In this document: in pieces, positions 37,511 to 49,699 of the stretch
Layout: each line of letters begins with the position of its first letter
Position numbering within the stretch: the stretch's first letter is position 1
DNA from: Chrysoperla carnea
Lineage: Eukaryota; Arthropoda; Insecta; Neuroptera; Chrysopidae
Assembly (NCBI RefSeq): GCF_905475395.1
Contig: NC_058337.1
Span: forward strand, 130,779,960-130,843,959
DNA length: 64,000 bases
Direction: 5' to 3'
The notes under the pieces: model-generated
Told to the model about the DNA's origin: nothing
The model's database searches: none
The model's input: only the letters and a program-made list of their open reading frames with translations
Position numbers and translations under genes: made by a program

Positions 37511-39144
37511 ACTTCGAAAATCAATCAAAAAACCTTTTATAGCTTGAATTTGAATTAAAATTTTATTATAACAAGTGAAAATAAAAAATTGACTGAGTTA
37601 ATTGTTGAAATACTTTGCATAGGTTGGATATCAGTAATTTCATTGTTTTTTTTATAAACTAAAACATTTATATGGGATAAAATGGCAATACTTTTTGGTT
37701 ACTATTTTCTTCCGAAAATTTTCGCCTGGGAAAGAGTTGAAAGTAAAAATTAAAAAAAAAAAGTTTCTAAGCAAAAATAAAATAATTTATAGCTTTTTTT
37801 TTTTTAAATAAAAATTTATTATGAAAACAATTAATTGAATAACATTTAAATTTACGAAAAAAATAATAAAAACAAAACCTATTTTATCATCAATTCCTAA
37901 AAAAAATAAATATTTAGGAAAACATTTTGGTAAATTAATAAAATAAGCGGGGAGCCCGTGACAGTAAAAAATGCACTTACACTGGCAGCAAAAATAAATT
38001 AAATAATAATAAATTTTTATATTTTTAATAATTGCACTTTCATGGAAATTAAGAGACAATTTTATTGCAAATTTTATCTATTTTATCAGGAAAATTTGGT
38101 GTGACAACCTCTTATCGTGATAAAAAGTTCTGTCATACCGATTTTTAATATATAAAGCCAATATATTTTACCCTTATCGCGGAATTACTTTTTTTTTTGT
38201 TCGTTATGAGTTCCACTTTCGAAACTTGACAAAAATATCTGCCACACCGTTAAAAAATAAAAAATATTGATGCCATGATAAACCCTGGCATACTTAGTCC
38301 ATATTGTACCTATCGTTAAATAGTATTGATTCATATACGAAATTTTTAAATCCGTGTAAGTACAGTTTTTAACCGTCTTCAAACAAAAAAGAAAGAAGTT
38401 CACAATTCGTCTGTATTTTTTTTTTTCCTTATGTTTGTTACCTTAGAACTTTTGACAGGGTGAACCGATTTTGATGATGTTTTATCTATTTGAAAGCTAG
38501 TGCTTCCCGTGTGGTCCTATTTCAATTTGGTCCAGTTCTCTTCAAATGGACGAATAACTCAGTATCACGCCAACCGATTTCGATGATTCTTTTTTTAGTG
38601 ATAAATTAGTTAGTGTACTTCACTAAAAATCATAAAATAAAACAAAAAACAAACCGACTTAAAAAAACAAACAATTCGAAAACAAATAAATATGCACTAA
38701 AAAGTAAAAAATAACAAAAATATAATGTAGTTATTAATTATTGTTATTTTTGGAGTCGGTGTCAGCCAAATCAGCCAAGTTAATTTTACAAACTGTTCTG
38801 TCACAGATGTTTCCTTGGCTGACACCGACTCCAAAAATAACAATAATTGTAACTACATTATATTTTTGTTATTTTTTACTTTTTAGTGCATATTTATTTG
38901 TTTTAGAATTGTTTGTTTTATGAAGTCGGTTTTTTTTTTGTTAAAAGTTTTTTTTATTATGTCTCAGGCTCCAGAGCTATTAATGTATTGAAATCTGAAA
39001 TAGTAAAATTTATCTAAATAAAAAATCAATTTGTATCTTGAATTAAAATTTTATTATAAAAATAAATTAATACATTAAAATTAAAAATTATATATCAAAC
39101 ATTTTTAGTTAATTATATTAAAATTAAAAAAAAAAAAAAGATAC
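37410..39144. other. AT-rich spacer with repeats
   Basis: Contains the 3' flank of the second transporter, a short piece matching the end of repeat A near 37574 (AATTGACTGAGTTAATTGTT), a repeat at about 38400-38640 with AACCGATTTTGATGATGTTT, and the foldback at 38641-38943. No gene is supported. Confidence 0.55.
38641..38943. mobile_element. Foldback element with ~130-bp arms
   Basis: Left arm starts AACAAAAAACAAACCGACTT and runs to GGAGTCGGTGTCAGCCAA; the right arm begins TTGGCTGACACCGACTCC and ends in GAAGTCGGTTTTTTTTTTG. The arms are near-perfect reverse complements around a ~45-bp centre. No coding content. The ends belong to a repeat type that is common in arthropods. Confidence 0.8.
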
Positions 39145-39906
39145 CTAAAAAACATCAGACGAGGATGATTGGTTGTTATCTTTTTTAATTTTGGGAGCTT
39201 TCTTAGCCGATGGCGGTTTATTTTCTTTGCCAACTTTTTTTGGTGATGTTTTATGTGGTTGTTCTTCAACATTTTTCTTTTTTGATTTTTCCACTTTTTT
39301 GTCATCTTTTGTATCACTTTTTTTTTCTTTTGATTTTTTATTAAGCATTGCTGATGGTACAGATGAACGCCTCTTTACGTTTAAAGTTGCTTTCTTTTTC
39401 TTGCCATTATTCGAGTCGACACTTGATTGTTTTATTATTACCTTTTTTTTTGGTTTTTTTTCACTTGCTTCTGTTGGTTCGGGATCTTTTTCATTACTCT
39501 CACTATTTTCATTTTTTTTCGCTTTTTTTGGTTTATCTTTTGGTAATTTATAAGATCCTTTAATTTGTATAATTTCACCGTTTTTTACAGCTTTATCCAA
39601 ATAACTATTGATGAATCGTTTATATTTTTCAATGTCAATCAGATATTTTGCACCGATGTGTGTTTTAATGGCGTGCAATGATTGACCTTTCCTACGTTTT
39701 TCCAATGAATTTAAGGCATCCAAAACCATTTGAGACGTAGAAGGATGACTTGATGTTGCATTTTTTTTTACTGATTCTTTTTTCTCTTCGGATTCTTTTT
39801 TCTCTTCTGATACTTTTTTCTCGTCTGTTGCTTTAGTTTTTTTAATTTTTTTTGTTTCAATTTTTTTTGTCGTCTCGTCCTCACTATTTTTTTCTTGATC
39901 CGACAT
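39145..39906 (-). CDS. Linker histone H1
   Basis: Linker histone that binds nucleosome entry and exit DNA and compacts chromatin (family knowledge). Intronless, 253 aa. Layout: an N-terminal Lys/Glu-rich tail (1-52) with a repeated SEEKKE motif; a winged-helix H15 globular domain (about 53-122) with HPSTSQMVLDALNSLEKRRK, a block ending in IDIEKYKRFINSYLDKAV and NGEIIQIKGSYKLPKD; and a long Lys/Ser/Pro-rich C-terminal tail with SPKK and SAKK motifs. The acidic N-terminal residues are unusual against the Ala/Pro-rich tails of canonical H1. The minus strand has AATAAA at 39055-39050, about 90 bp past the stop, and I see no histone 3' stem-loop. This suggests a polyadenylated, replication-independent variant. 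Low-complexity frames on the other strand are shadows. Confidence 0.9.
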   Translation of the reverse strand: MSDQEKNSEDETTKKIETKKIKKTKATDEKKVSEEKKESEEKKESVKKNATSSHPSTSQMVLDALNSLEKRRKGQSLHAIKTHIGAKYLIDIEKYKRFINSYLDKAVKNGEIIQIKGSYKLPKDKPKKAKKNENSESNEKDPEPTEASEKKPKKKVIIKQSSVDSNNGKKKKATLNVKRRSSVPSAMLNKKSKEKKSDTKDDKKVEKSKKKNVEEQPHKTSPKKVGKENKPPSAKKAPKIKKDNNQSSSSDVF

Positions 39907-41594
39907 TTTTTATTACAAATATATTTAACAAGTTTTTTGCGCGATGTAGCTAAATGAACTAAATTTCAGAAGTGAAATTTTTAAAATAATATATTTTTGT
40001 GTTGAATTGAGACGAATAAATGTTTTTTTTTTTTTAAATTTACGTAATCAAAAGTCTTTAATTGTAAATATTTTTTGAAAATTATTTAACAGGTTCGGAT
40101 TTGTTGTGCCCGAGCAATTAAGGATGTATGATGTACGGTAGTGGGGACACAAATGAAAAAAGAAAATATATTTTCAATTTTGATTATGAATTTTTGTTTT
40201 AACTTGACAATATAAGACGAAAAGTAAGAATAAAATTTTACGATATTTGGAGTATTTCAAAATATCGAAAATTTTGTATTAATTATTTAGCTTTCGATAT
40301 ATCGAAAACCAAGACAGATATCGAAAAATTTTATTCTTATTTTTCTTCTACATTCATGAAGTTATAACAAAATTCTTCATCAAAGTTGAAAATAAGGTAC
40401 AAATAATTTCAACCACAAGTCTAAACTTTCCTTGGTGCTCGTACTACCTTAGTACTTAACACTTAAGGCTTCTTCGTTTCAAATTTCGAATCAAGCGCCC
40501 TTTTTTCCTAGTTACAACTCTGTAATTTTTAAAATCATTACATAAGTTAAAATAAACATTTTTACCAAAAAGTTCATAAACAAGTAGGTATACATACTGT
40601 GAGTTTGTAAAATATTAACATTTCAAGGCAATTTTGATTGTCCCGAATAAAATTTATAGAGAGAATTTGTGATTAAGGTATTTCCAGCTTGAATTCACTT
40701 GTCGACATATTGGGCCTATTTGATTTTTCACAGACTCAGAATAATGTTAGCTGTGAGATCCCGAAGTTGCAGAATTTTTGATTCCGAAATAATCAACTGC
40801 AAAGTTCGTGATTTATCCATTAAAAACATGTAAAACTCACTGTTCTCCCAGTTATTTGAGGAAGGAAATGAGGAAGGAAAACTTGATACCTCTCTTGCTT
40901 GACACTAATCAAACCTTCACATCGATTTTCCACCCTCTAGATTTTGAAGGGCTGCAAAGATAAGCAAAGCTATAAAAACGTCGAAAAAAAGGGTTTTTCT
41001 CTTGGAAAGTAATAAAATTTCAGGTTTCAATTTAATTTGATAAGAAAACATAATATTTAATGGAGATGATGACTAAATTTTTTTAAATTACTTCAGGTGA
41101 ACAATTCTCACTGCACGAATAGATCACCAGGGACCAAGTTCTCTCTTCTTCGTGCATAGGTTTTTGAAAATCTATGCACGTACGCAAAATATGAACGTTT
41201 AAAATTCCTAATTAAACAATGAAGAAGATACTTACTTTTAAAAGTATGAGTATCGCCATAGAAATTACTCTGTTTTGCAAGAAAAAGACAGACTTCTAAC
41301 TTCTTCATTTTATGATCAATTTTATTTTAACTTTCAAATTTTGATATGGTATCAAGTTTACTTTTACATTTTTCTGGGTAATATAACAAATTCGATATCA
41401 GTCATCTACAAATATTTTTAAAATTTTATGTCCATATTCTTGTTAAAAGATAATATGTTACATTTTGATTGGTTGAAAATAAATCATATACACATATTTA
41501 TAAAAAAAAAGTCATCGTTTATTTAAACATGTATAAAATTTTGTAAAAAATCATACAAAAATATTAATTATCACTTATTAATTCACACCACACA
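39907..41594. other. Intergenic spacer between H1 and lipase genes
   Basis: No supported gene. A weak inverted repeat lies at about 40217-40350 (AGTAAGAATAAAATTTTACG against AAAATTTTATTCTTATTTTT) with TCGATATATCGA in its centre. The AATAAA of the lipase gene falls at 41523-41518 on the minus strand. Confidence 0.5.
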
Positions 41595-43369
41595 TCATGC
41601 GTTTTTTCCAAGAGCAAATGGTGATTTTGCTGCTGTATTAACTTGATATACTCCACTATTGCTGCGAAAAATAAAATAATATATTTTTTGATTATAATAA
41701 GAATTAAATTATGAACCGATCTATTTATATTAATAGGCAACTTGTATTACAGGTAAGTAAGAATATAACATAATATAGCAATATGTAACATATAAGAATA
41801 AATACCATAATATAAGATAATTTCCAACAAGCTGGAAATCGTTTTAATACCTTCATTGGGTTCTAAATGCGTGTAATCCTAGGTTTCCCAATCACAAGAC
41901 ATGTGCATTACTTTTGAGAGCCAAATAACTGCAAAATTTTTGCACTTTTCTCAGTTATTTGGCTCCCAAAAGTTATGTACACCTCCTGTTATTGGGCAAA
42001 CTCGGATTACCCGCATTTAGAAGTCTTAGAACCAAATGAAGGCATTAAGAAGCTTCCTGGAAATTAATTCCTCAAAAAGCTTTTTTATGGATTCTATTCG
42101 ATTAGCTTTTTATGCCGTGCTTGTTATTAGATACATACCCACAAAATGTATGATAACCAGCCGGTACAGTTGTTTCTTCAGCACAATTTACTAGCGGCAA
42201 ATCATCTTTAAATTCACATTCATGCCCATCAAATCCAACCTTTGAATTAACACTTTCAGCAAAATATTCGAATGATCGTTTATGACTACATATATGTGGA
42301 TTATCTATATGGAAAAAAAAACAAGAAATTTAATAATTGAGTTAATTGTTTGTATACTCTGTACACATTGTCTGTAGACTCGAGTTCTACAGGCTGGATT
42401 ATTATAATGTAATGTTTAACAAAACAAATTTTAAAGCCATTACCTTCATTTTGATCGCCTTTTTTGCAACCCGGTTGATCCTGGGCGTCATTCATATAAA
42501 AGTCAATAGTTCCAGATGGTACAATTTGACCTCTAATACCGGCTGCTGTATGAATTACATCAACACAAACTCCATCGGATGCGTCTAAACGTTGAGATAA
42601 ATCTGTTGTATTGAAATGAGGTAAAGTTGGATCCAAACCTATTTTGAAAAGAAAATTATAACTCATTTTTTAAGTATTTGTTTCGGGTGTATGAATCAGG
42701 TGGATTAAATTGTAAGGCATGAGTTAGTGGTGCAAAAGTTTTTATTTCTTAATAAACAATAAATTGTTAATTCAATGGAATGGTTAAAATTGCCTTACAA
42801 AATTAATAAATAGGCAACTTGATTAACGTATAGGTTATGCATATATAATAGTTTTCGATTATTTGACAACACTTAACATTTACGTCATACAAGTTGCCTA
42901 ATTTCTCATTTTTCTAGAATAATTGTTAATCTTACCCGTAACTCTATATACTTTCTTTCCATCTTTTAAATTTGGCGTAACAAATCCCGCAGTTTGAGCG
43001 CCTAAACTAAATCCAATAACGTGAATATTTTCTAATGAAATACCATGTTGTAAAATTTTCTCAATGAAATTCGCTGTACAATTACCAACGACACGTGTAT
43101 TTAATGAGCTTGTTTCACGGCAACCATTTTGTGTAAGTGGTGTCCAATTTACGGATATTACGTAGAAATCGTCTAATTGAAAGAGTGCTAGAAAAACAAT
43201 TATATTTATAAAAATTTTTGCTAAATGAGTATTTTCAAAATTTTTCGATTCATCAAAATTAGGTTTATTTTTCTCCAAAACGGTGAGTTTTAAGAAAAAA
43301 TTCCACAATCCAAAAAATTCTTAAAATAGTCCAAAATATAAGGTCCATTTGGTTTTTTCCTCATATTTC

Positions 43370-43400
<31 letters not shown>

Positions 43401-45194
43401 GCAGAATTAGCTTAGGCAAATTTTTAGACGAATGCAAAAGCACACTTTCAAAGCAATATGACTTTGTTCTACACACTCATACACATATTTTGAGACGAGT
43501 CCCGTAAAAATCTTCGTTTCTTAGACTTAGAATTATTTGCTCCATTTGCTCAAGTATTAGAAATGAAAACAAATGGAAAGACCTAAAATTTTTGTCTTGT
43601 TAATTCACTCATCTCTGAGGCAACCGGTTTTTGAATACTCGTAACCGGCTATGACCAATGTATATTCATCTCATGAGAGGACGAACCTATGTGAGATCAT
43701 ATATGTTTATAAAAAAATTAATTGAGATAATATTTATTTTTACCAAAAAAGTTTGAAGGTCAATTATTTTTAAAACAAAAAAAGTGTAATACCTTTACGT
43801 GTTTCCATATTAAAAGCATCATTTCGATTCGATCTAAAGCCATGAATTAAAATTTTTATCCTTTTGTCTTTGTCTAGCAATTGTTTATTTAAATTTTTAA
43901 AATTGTGTATATCTATTTCTTTACCATTTTGTTCATTCCTGAAATTAACAATAATAATTAGAAAATCACATACGGGAAAGCTAAATTAAAAGCTAAAACA
44001 GAATTTAAGTAAAAAAACTTTTCAAAGTTGACGCTTTTATGAAAAAAAATTTTTTCCTATGAGATACAAAACGAAATTTTGTAGCATATACTTTGAAAAG
44101 TGTTTATTTATTTGTTAAAATTTTAAAATTTAAGGCTCTAAAAAGGGTGTACATCAATTTATTTTTACAACGTTTCCACCATGTTTACATTATTTCTTTC
44201 TGCCGAATTTCTATTACCAAATTCATCATCCCCTACGATGTTTTTAAAAGCGTTTATTTAACGCTTTACTTGCATGTCCTGAAATTTTGCAATCAAAATT
44301 TCACCCACGTCATAATAAATATCCTGACCAAACAAAATGTAAACTGCGTACATATTGGGTTGACTCACTAAATCAGAAGTATGTCTTTTTTAAACTAATA
44401 TTAGAATTAATTCATAAAGTATCGAGTTAAAGTAGCTATAATATTTAATTGTTTAAACAATAAAACAAGTATTTGACTTCTTAAATTAATACTTTAAATT
44501 TTCAGAGTTACCAATGCACAGATATGCAAACAGTATCGTGCAAGAAAAAATGAAAAAATAAAAAACAAATTAAGCGTAAAATTACCAACGCACAGAAATG
44601 CAAAAAGTATCGAGGGAGAAAAAATAAAAAAACCTGCAAGTAAGCGTACCACAAAGCTTATATTTATAATTAATTACTAATACAGTTATTTGTACGAAAG
44701 GGGCATAGCTCCTACCGGGTGTGCCACGATACCTCTCATTCTTTTTTTCAATTTAAATTTTTTTCAGCTCTCTAAATATTTTTAAAGAACCAAAACGTGT
44801 ACAAATATTTTTTTACCTTTAAAAGGGTTTATTTTTACGAACAGAAAGGCATTGAATTTTTTTTTCTTGTGTATACACCTGCCCAACGATATCTGCAATT
44901 TCATCAACACACGAACGGACGGACATGACGTAACTATAAGTTTCCTATATTTGCCACTTCCGTTGAACGTAATTTTAACGCAAAATGATTATATTATTGT
45001 TAGAAGTAGGAAATATTTGTACAAGAATAAGAACATAATAATTCAAAAACTTACCTTGTATATAGCCAAAATGTTACATTTTCATTGGGACAAACATTTG
45101 GCGCTTTGAAGCATTCGTCACTTTGAACATTATTTATTAAAACTATTAAACTAATAATTGTTAAAAATAATTTTAAAAACGTATTTGTATACAT
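41595..45194 (-). CDS. Secreted lipase / phospholipase A1-like protein
   Basis: Member of the pancreatic lipase family (alpha/beta hydrolase), hydrolysing acyl esters outside the cell. Six minus-strand exons: 45194-45055, 43938-43793, 43187-42936, 42638-42444, 42304-42139, 41661-41595; phases agree, 321 aa. A signal peptide (about 1-25, ending near NNVQS) is followed by WLYTR, the oxyanion loop IHGF and the catalytic triad: Ser156 in GFSLG, Asp182 in GLDP and His252 in CSHKR. Cysteine positions PGC and HICSHKR bracket a very short lid, and there is no C-terminal PLAT domain; both point to the insect phospholipase A1-like branch rather than classical triglyceride lipase. The usual GHVDFY is GTIDFY here. 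Introns 3 and 5 contain foldback repeats. AATAAA lies about 72 bp past the stop. It appears intact; substrate preference is inferred. Confidence 0.92.
41820..42064. mobile_element. TA-flanked foldback MITE in lipase intron 5
   Basis: The left end ATTTCCAACAAGCTGGAAAT and the right end GCTTCCTGGAAAT are flanked by TA. The arms run about 110 bp each and share TTCATTGGGTTCTAAATGCG-like and GAGCCAAATAACTG blocks in inverted order. It is 245 bp, without coding content, and makes up over half of the 477-bp intron. Confidence 0.8.
42695..42905. repeat. Foldback-family fragment in lipase intron 3
   Basis: Shares GCATGAGTTAGTGG, AACAATAAATTGTTAATTCA, ATAGGCAACTTGATTAACGT and ACGTCATACAAGTTGCCTA with the complete element at 59353-59650. 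One end is degraded, so it is an older or partial copy of that family. Confidence 0.7.
44507..44652. repeat. Two-unit tandem repeat of ~74 bp (lipase intron 1)
   Basis: TTACCAATGCACAGATATGC is followed about 74 bp later by TTACCAACGCACAGAAATGC, with parallel GTATCG and AGCGTA blocks. Non-coding. Confidence 0.75.
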
Positions 45195-45449
45195 TTTAAT
45201 ATGTGTTTTTTACTACACAAAATTATGTAGTTATTTATTTTATGTGGGGGTCGTCGAGTTAGTAATATTAAAAATAAAAATATAATAATGATTTCGATTT
45301 CAGTTTTTATAGATTTCAAAATATTATGTTTTGTTTATATTAAAAGGAAAGAATGGAAAAAAAAGCAACCAATTAAAATCTCATTAGAGATAGTGAATGA
45401 TAGACGACATATCGTACGTATGCACAGAATGTCTCAAAAAAAAAAGGTA

Positions 45450-45771
45450 TACAGAATGTTCGATTTACATCTAGGCATATAAATATCACGAGTATGACAG
45501 AATACATGCGTTAAGCAATGTTTCTAAGCGAGATTTTTTATATACATGTGTTGAAGCTTCGATATGCGTTGGGATAGTTGTAAGACGCTTGGATAGTGAG
45601 AGTTTCTTAGTTGAATAGATGAACTACAACAGATATAAGCCACGATAAAAGTCACTTTTGTAATTTCTTATAACACCTATAATACCTCTTACTTAGATGC
45701 ATTGCATAACGCATGTACTCTTTTCATACTCGTGATATTTATATGCGTAGATGTAAATCGAACTTTCTGTA
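45450..45771. mobile_element. TA-flanked foldback MITE (322 bp)
   Basis: The left end TACAGAATGTTCGATTTACA and the right end TGTAAATCGAACTTTCTGTA are inverted and flanked by TA. The pairing continues for about 75 bp through CATATAAATATCACGAGTATG and ACATGCGTTA-like blocks. The interior is non-coding. Confidence 0.85.
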
Positions 45772-46162
45772 TATTCGTTTTTTTATGCCAATAAAAAAAC
45801 ACCAACGATTATTATGATACGGACAAATTTCCAAAATTAAAATAAAGTGAACAATTGAGGAGATGGGTGAATTAACGGCGTTAATAAAGATCAAAAAGAT
45901 ATTTTGAGACAATTAAAGTAGGTCAGTCAATTTCTACATTAAAATCGCAAATGTAAAGCTGCTTTTTTGGTATGTTATTTGGACTCCTTGTGGAAGTGTG
46001 AAAATACAATTTGCAAAAAAAAAAAAGTTGTGCTCTAAATTTTTCGGAACTTTTTCAGTTTTCGCCTATTACGCAGGTAGCTCAACTTTTCTTTTGTCCC
46101 ACAAAAAAGTCATTTACCGAGTACATTGTTTAGGAGATTATTGATACCTTATGATCACATAC

Positions 46163-46254
46163 CTTTGTCTTGTAGAATCGGTGGATGATCGTTCTCTTCA
46201 GGAATGGTTTTTCCGACCATTCTGGCGATTTTATCCTTCCTCAAACTGATCTCA
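46163..46254 (-). other. Possible orphan exon (minus strand)
   Basis: On the minus strand a 92-bp segment lies between an acceptor (TTTACAG) and a donor (GTATGTG) and is open in one frame, reading EISLRKDKIARMVGKTIPEE and then NDHPPILQDK. The composition is unlike random AT-rich spacer, with balanced charge and few A/T-only codons. I found no joining exons and recognise no family. It could be a remnant of a gene, an exon of a poorly conserved gene or chance. Confidence 0.3.
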
Positions 46255-46398
46255 CTGTAAATGAGTAATTGTGACTTTTGTAATTGCGTTTGACTTGCGT
46301 GTATTTCTTTGAAACTTCATCAATACAGGTATACATTTTTTTAGGACACTGTGTATTTATAAATTTTACCTCAAACCAGTATCTATAGATAATACAGT

Positions 46399-46542
46399 AT
46401 GAAACGGTGCTACTATACTCTGACTATCGTCGGACACGAATTTCTTTGTGGATATGCATATGAGCCAGGATTAGATTTAGCCTGTAGCGAACAAATGCCA
46501 AAAAACAGTGTGTTCACCGATGGGGTAACTTACATTCGATAA
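46399..46542 (+). other. Possible small coding segment (47 codons)
   Basis: ATG to TAA frame reading MKRCYYTLTIVGHEFLCGYA, then YEPGLDLACSEQMPKN. Three Cys and several less common residues make it look more protein-like than the surrounding sequence. A possible acceptor (AATACAG) precedes the ATG. No family is recognised, and the opposite strand is also partly open, so the strand itself is uncertain. Confidence 0.25.
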
Positions 46543-48100
46543 GACGGAAAAATACAATTTTTCGATAGAAAAGTAAGTCATTATTTATAGAAGTATTTAA
46601 TTGTCGAGAAAGTAAGATGAGGCAGCTAATGAGCATATCAGAGATTTCTCCCTGAATTTCGTCTTATTAGGAAGGACTTGATATACAATTAAATATGTTC
46701 CTCCAATAGCTGGGCTAAGGGCTTGGGGTCTTGATCTTCTAATATCAGCCCCAGAAGAAATCTTGTAAAAGACTTAATCATTGATATAAAAAAAATTCTT
46801 AAACCAATTTCTTGTCGAATTTGAAAGTTATTGTCCATAAAGTGCCAATGTTGGGAAGGCAATCAGAAAATAATCTGAAAAACACTCGAAGCCTTTTCTA
46901 GCCCTTCTATAAAACAATGAGAATAAATTTTTTAATAAAAAGTAGATACTCAATTTGAGCAAGATTTTATTACACTAAAAAGGAAAAAATAATTTTTCCT
47001 ATAAGGCGCTCCGAATCATCCTTGATATTTTAAATTGAGTGCCTCCAGCTTTTACAAACGATGGAAAAACATTTTTCCTTTTCCAAAACTCACAGGAAAA
47101 AAGTATTTTTTACAATTTTCTATCAAACTTTTTCTTAAAAAGTTTTCTCTTTATTTTTCCTTAAAAAGTAATCTTTTCCTTTTATTTAAATTAAAAACTA
47201 AAAAACGATGGGAAAAGCGATGGAAAAAACGGGGTTGAAATGATGGGAAAATCACGTCGTGTTTGCCATGAAAACGCATTGTCGTCCGATTTACATATGC
47301 ATGCAAAATTTCAGCTCAATCATAAACCGGGAAGTGGGTAAAAATTTCAGGGCACATTTCCAGTTTTTTATGGCTTCTACGCAAAATAAGTAATAAAAAT
47401 TTATGAGGACAATTTTCTTATAAATTTTTCGACATGTTTTCAGGACGTCCTAGCCGTCTTATATTATAGGTGCGTATATCAATTCGACCCAACAGTATCC
47501 TTAAATATTATATTTTTAGTCATATAGATAAAATTTTTGGTATTACTTTTTTTAAGGTTCCGTACCGTTTTTTGCAAAATTCGAGTATTATTTAGAAATC
47601 CATCCAAATAAAATGATTATATCTGCTAAAGGTTTAAGAATTTTTAAATGCAGGGTATTTGTCCTACACTACTTGTTTATTCGAGAAATTTTCGGTTTTT
47701 TTTTTTAGGTTCTAAACTGTATTCGTCATTTGTGTTCCCGGTCATTCTTTTGCTTTCTTCCTAACAAGTATTTACAGAATTCCAATACTTTGTATAATAT
47801 AGAATTTATTTCGAAAATTACTACAGAGTAATCTTAAATGTTAAAAAAAATTTTAGAATATGGATAAATTTAAACTTAATTTACTCTTTCTTCCTTTTTT
47901 ATCCCCTCTACTAATAATATTTCTGTCATATTTTAAGCGTAATAAATTGTAAAAAAAATGTAATTAATATTTCTGTATTTGACTTTAATTATGATATTAT
48001 TATGTATTTTTTTAAAATGCTATCATAATTATATTTTTGTTTCAATTAAAAATAAGATTAAAAATTGATTTATGTAAAATTATTCAAAAACAAACATACT

Positions 48101-48170
48101 GGGGGGTCGGAATTGAACCATAGCTTGGCTTGATAACACACCAATCTAATAAAAGAGCTAATGACCCGTT
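48101..48170 (-). repeat. Degenerate tRNA-like sequence (tRNA-derived SINE or pseudogene)
   Basis: On the minus strand the segment has a box A-like TTAGCTC, a possible anticodon stem TTGG...CCAA and a box B-like GGTTCAATTCC followed by GACCCC. D- and T-stem pairing is poor and the acceptor ends do not pair, so it is not a functional tRNA gene. Confidence 0.35.
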
Positions 48171-49699
48171 GATAAAGTGTTAACATGTTTTAACCAGCCA
48201 TCACTCGCGTCAACATTCCGGTAATCTTTACACGCGTAATAAGATATTTGCTCACGTGCTCTGTACATGCGTCAAATATTTCGCTCGCTAAATATTCTTA
48301 AACTTTGTAAATCATAACCTCTACATAATTTTATATAAATTTATTTCTTAATGCACTAGCTAATTAAAAATTGTTTCATTTCGTGATTATTGAATGATGT
48401 TTAGAGAGTGAAAATATTAGAGCAGAGAAATAATTTAAATAAAGAAATTCATTTTAACGAATTTCACCATCTTTCTTTCACAAGTTTTTACGTACGAGTA
48501 CGACTTATATTAAACTAACGAAAGTACACAAACTGGCCCGTTTTCCGGAGTTAATATTTTTTTGCTTACACCTTTGCCGAAATTCTCACAATTTCAGAAG
48601 GACTAGAAACAAATATATATAAAAAAATTGTTGATGGGTTGAAAAAATTCTTAAAAATTCAAAATTCGAAAAAAAACAAAATATGAAGGTAGAAAAAGTT
48701 TCAACCACATACATGTACCATTTGAAAAATAAAAGTTATTTATGTTTTAAATTGAGCAAAACTGTTTACTTAAAGTTTTTTTATTCTTTGCTAATCAATT
48801 AATTTTATTAGTGCTATTATGATCAACCTTTTGAAATCCTTTTCGAATTGAGGAAGGAACCATTAGGTATGCGGGAATATGTCGCACTTAATAAAGTTTA
48901 AGTTGATTTAAAAAAAGTTATCTTGTTATTATTATTGCTCAAGGTTAATTGCCTAAAACTATTTTTATTTCAAAAATTGCAGATAAAAAACATTTATTGC
49001 AATTATAAACTTAAAAATTTATCAAAGTTAAAATTTGTTATCCTGAGAGGATATTTTTTCATTGATTTCCATGGTCAATGCAGTGAATAAAACTAATTTT
49101 GAACACATTTTTATTCTCTTGAAACAATTTGAATCCATGGTGCGATATCAAATTGTTTGCTGTAGCATCCAAGCTATAGGGCAAACGATTCTTGGGTTTG
49201 TATAATGGAATGAAACGATCATAGAAATTGACTCTTCTTACAGAATTATATTACATAATTACCGTTTTGGAATCTATATGCACAATGGAATCCATACGTG
49301 TGCTCATATTCCAGAAAACTGCTCTCAAAATTGTTCGCTAAGATTTACCTACTATTATATTTATCTATTCGCTTTGCCGATGTCTCAACAGCGCAGATAT
49401 TAGAGTTATAGCTTCTTCACTCGACATATTAAATTTATAGGACCATCAAATCCTATGGATTCCAAGTGTGTAATTAAGGGTTAAAATTATAAAATTATTA
49501 TTATAGATAGTTGGCATTAAAAGGGTTTAATAATGATTTCCAAATTGCTATCTTACAAGGTAAATTTTAAATACTCCGTAGGAATTAGTGTCAATTATTT
49601 CATAACCATTTTTAATGCTTGATTAAGACGTATTCATATTTTAAATATTTGTATTTAATAATTGCTACGTTTATTAATAGATATAAAGCTACGTTTATG

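Noticed and set aside
39173-39563. Phe/Leu-rich open frames on the plus strand over the H1 gene
   Set aside because: They are the complement of Lys/Glu/Ser-rich codons of H1 and have no independent support.
48101-48170. Functional tRNA gene
   Set aside because: Box A- and B-like motifs are present, but stems and acceptor do not pair; kept only as a degenerate tRNA-like sequence.
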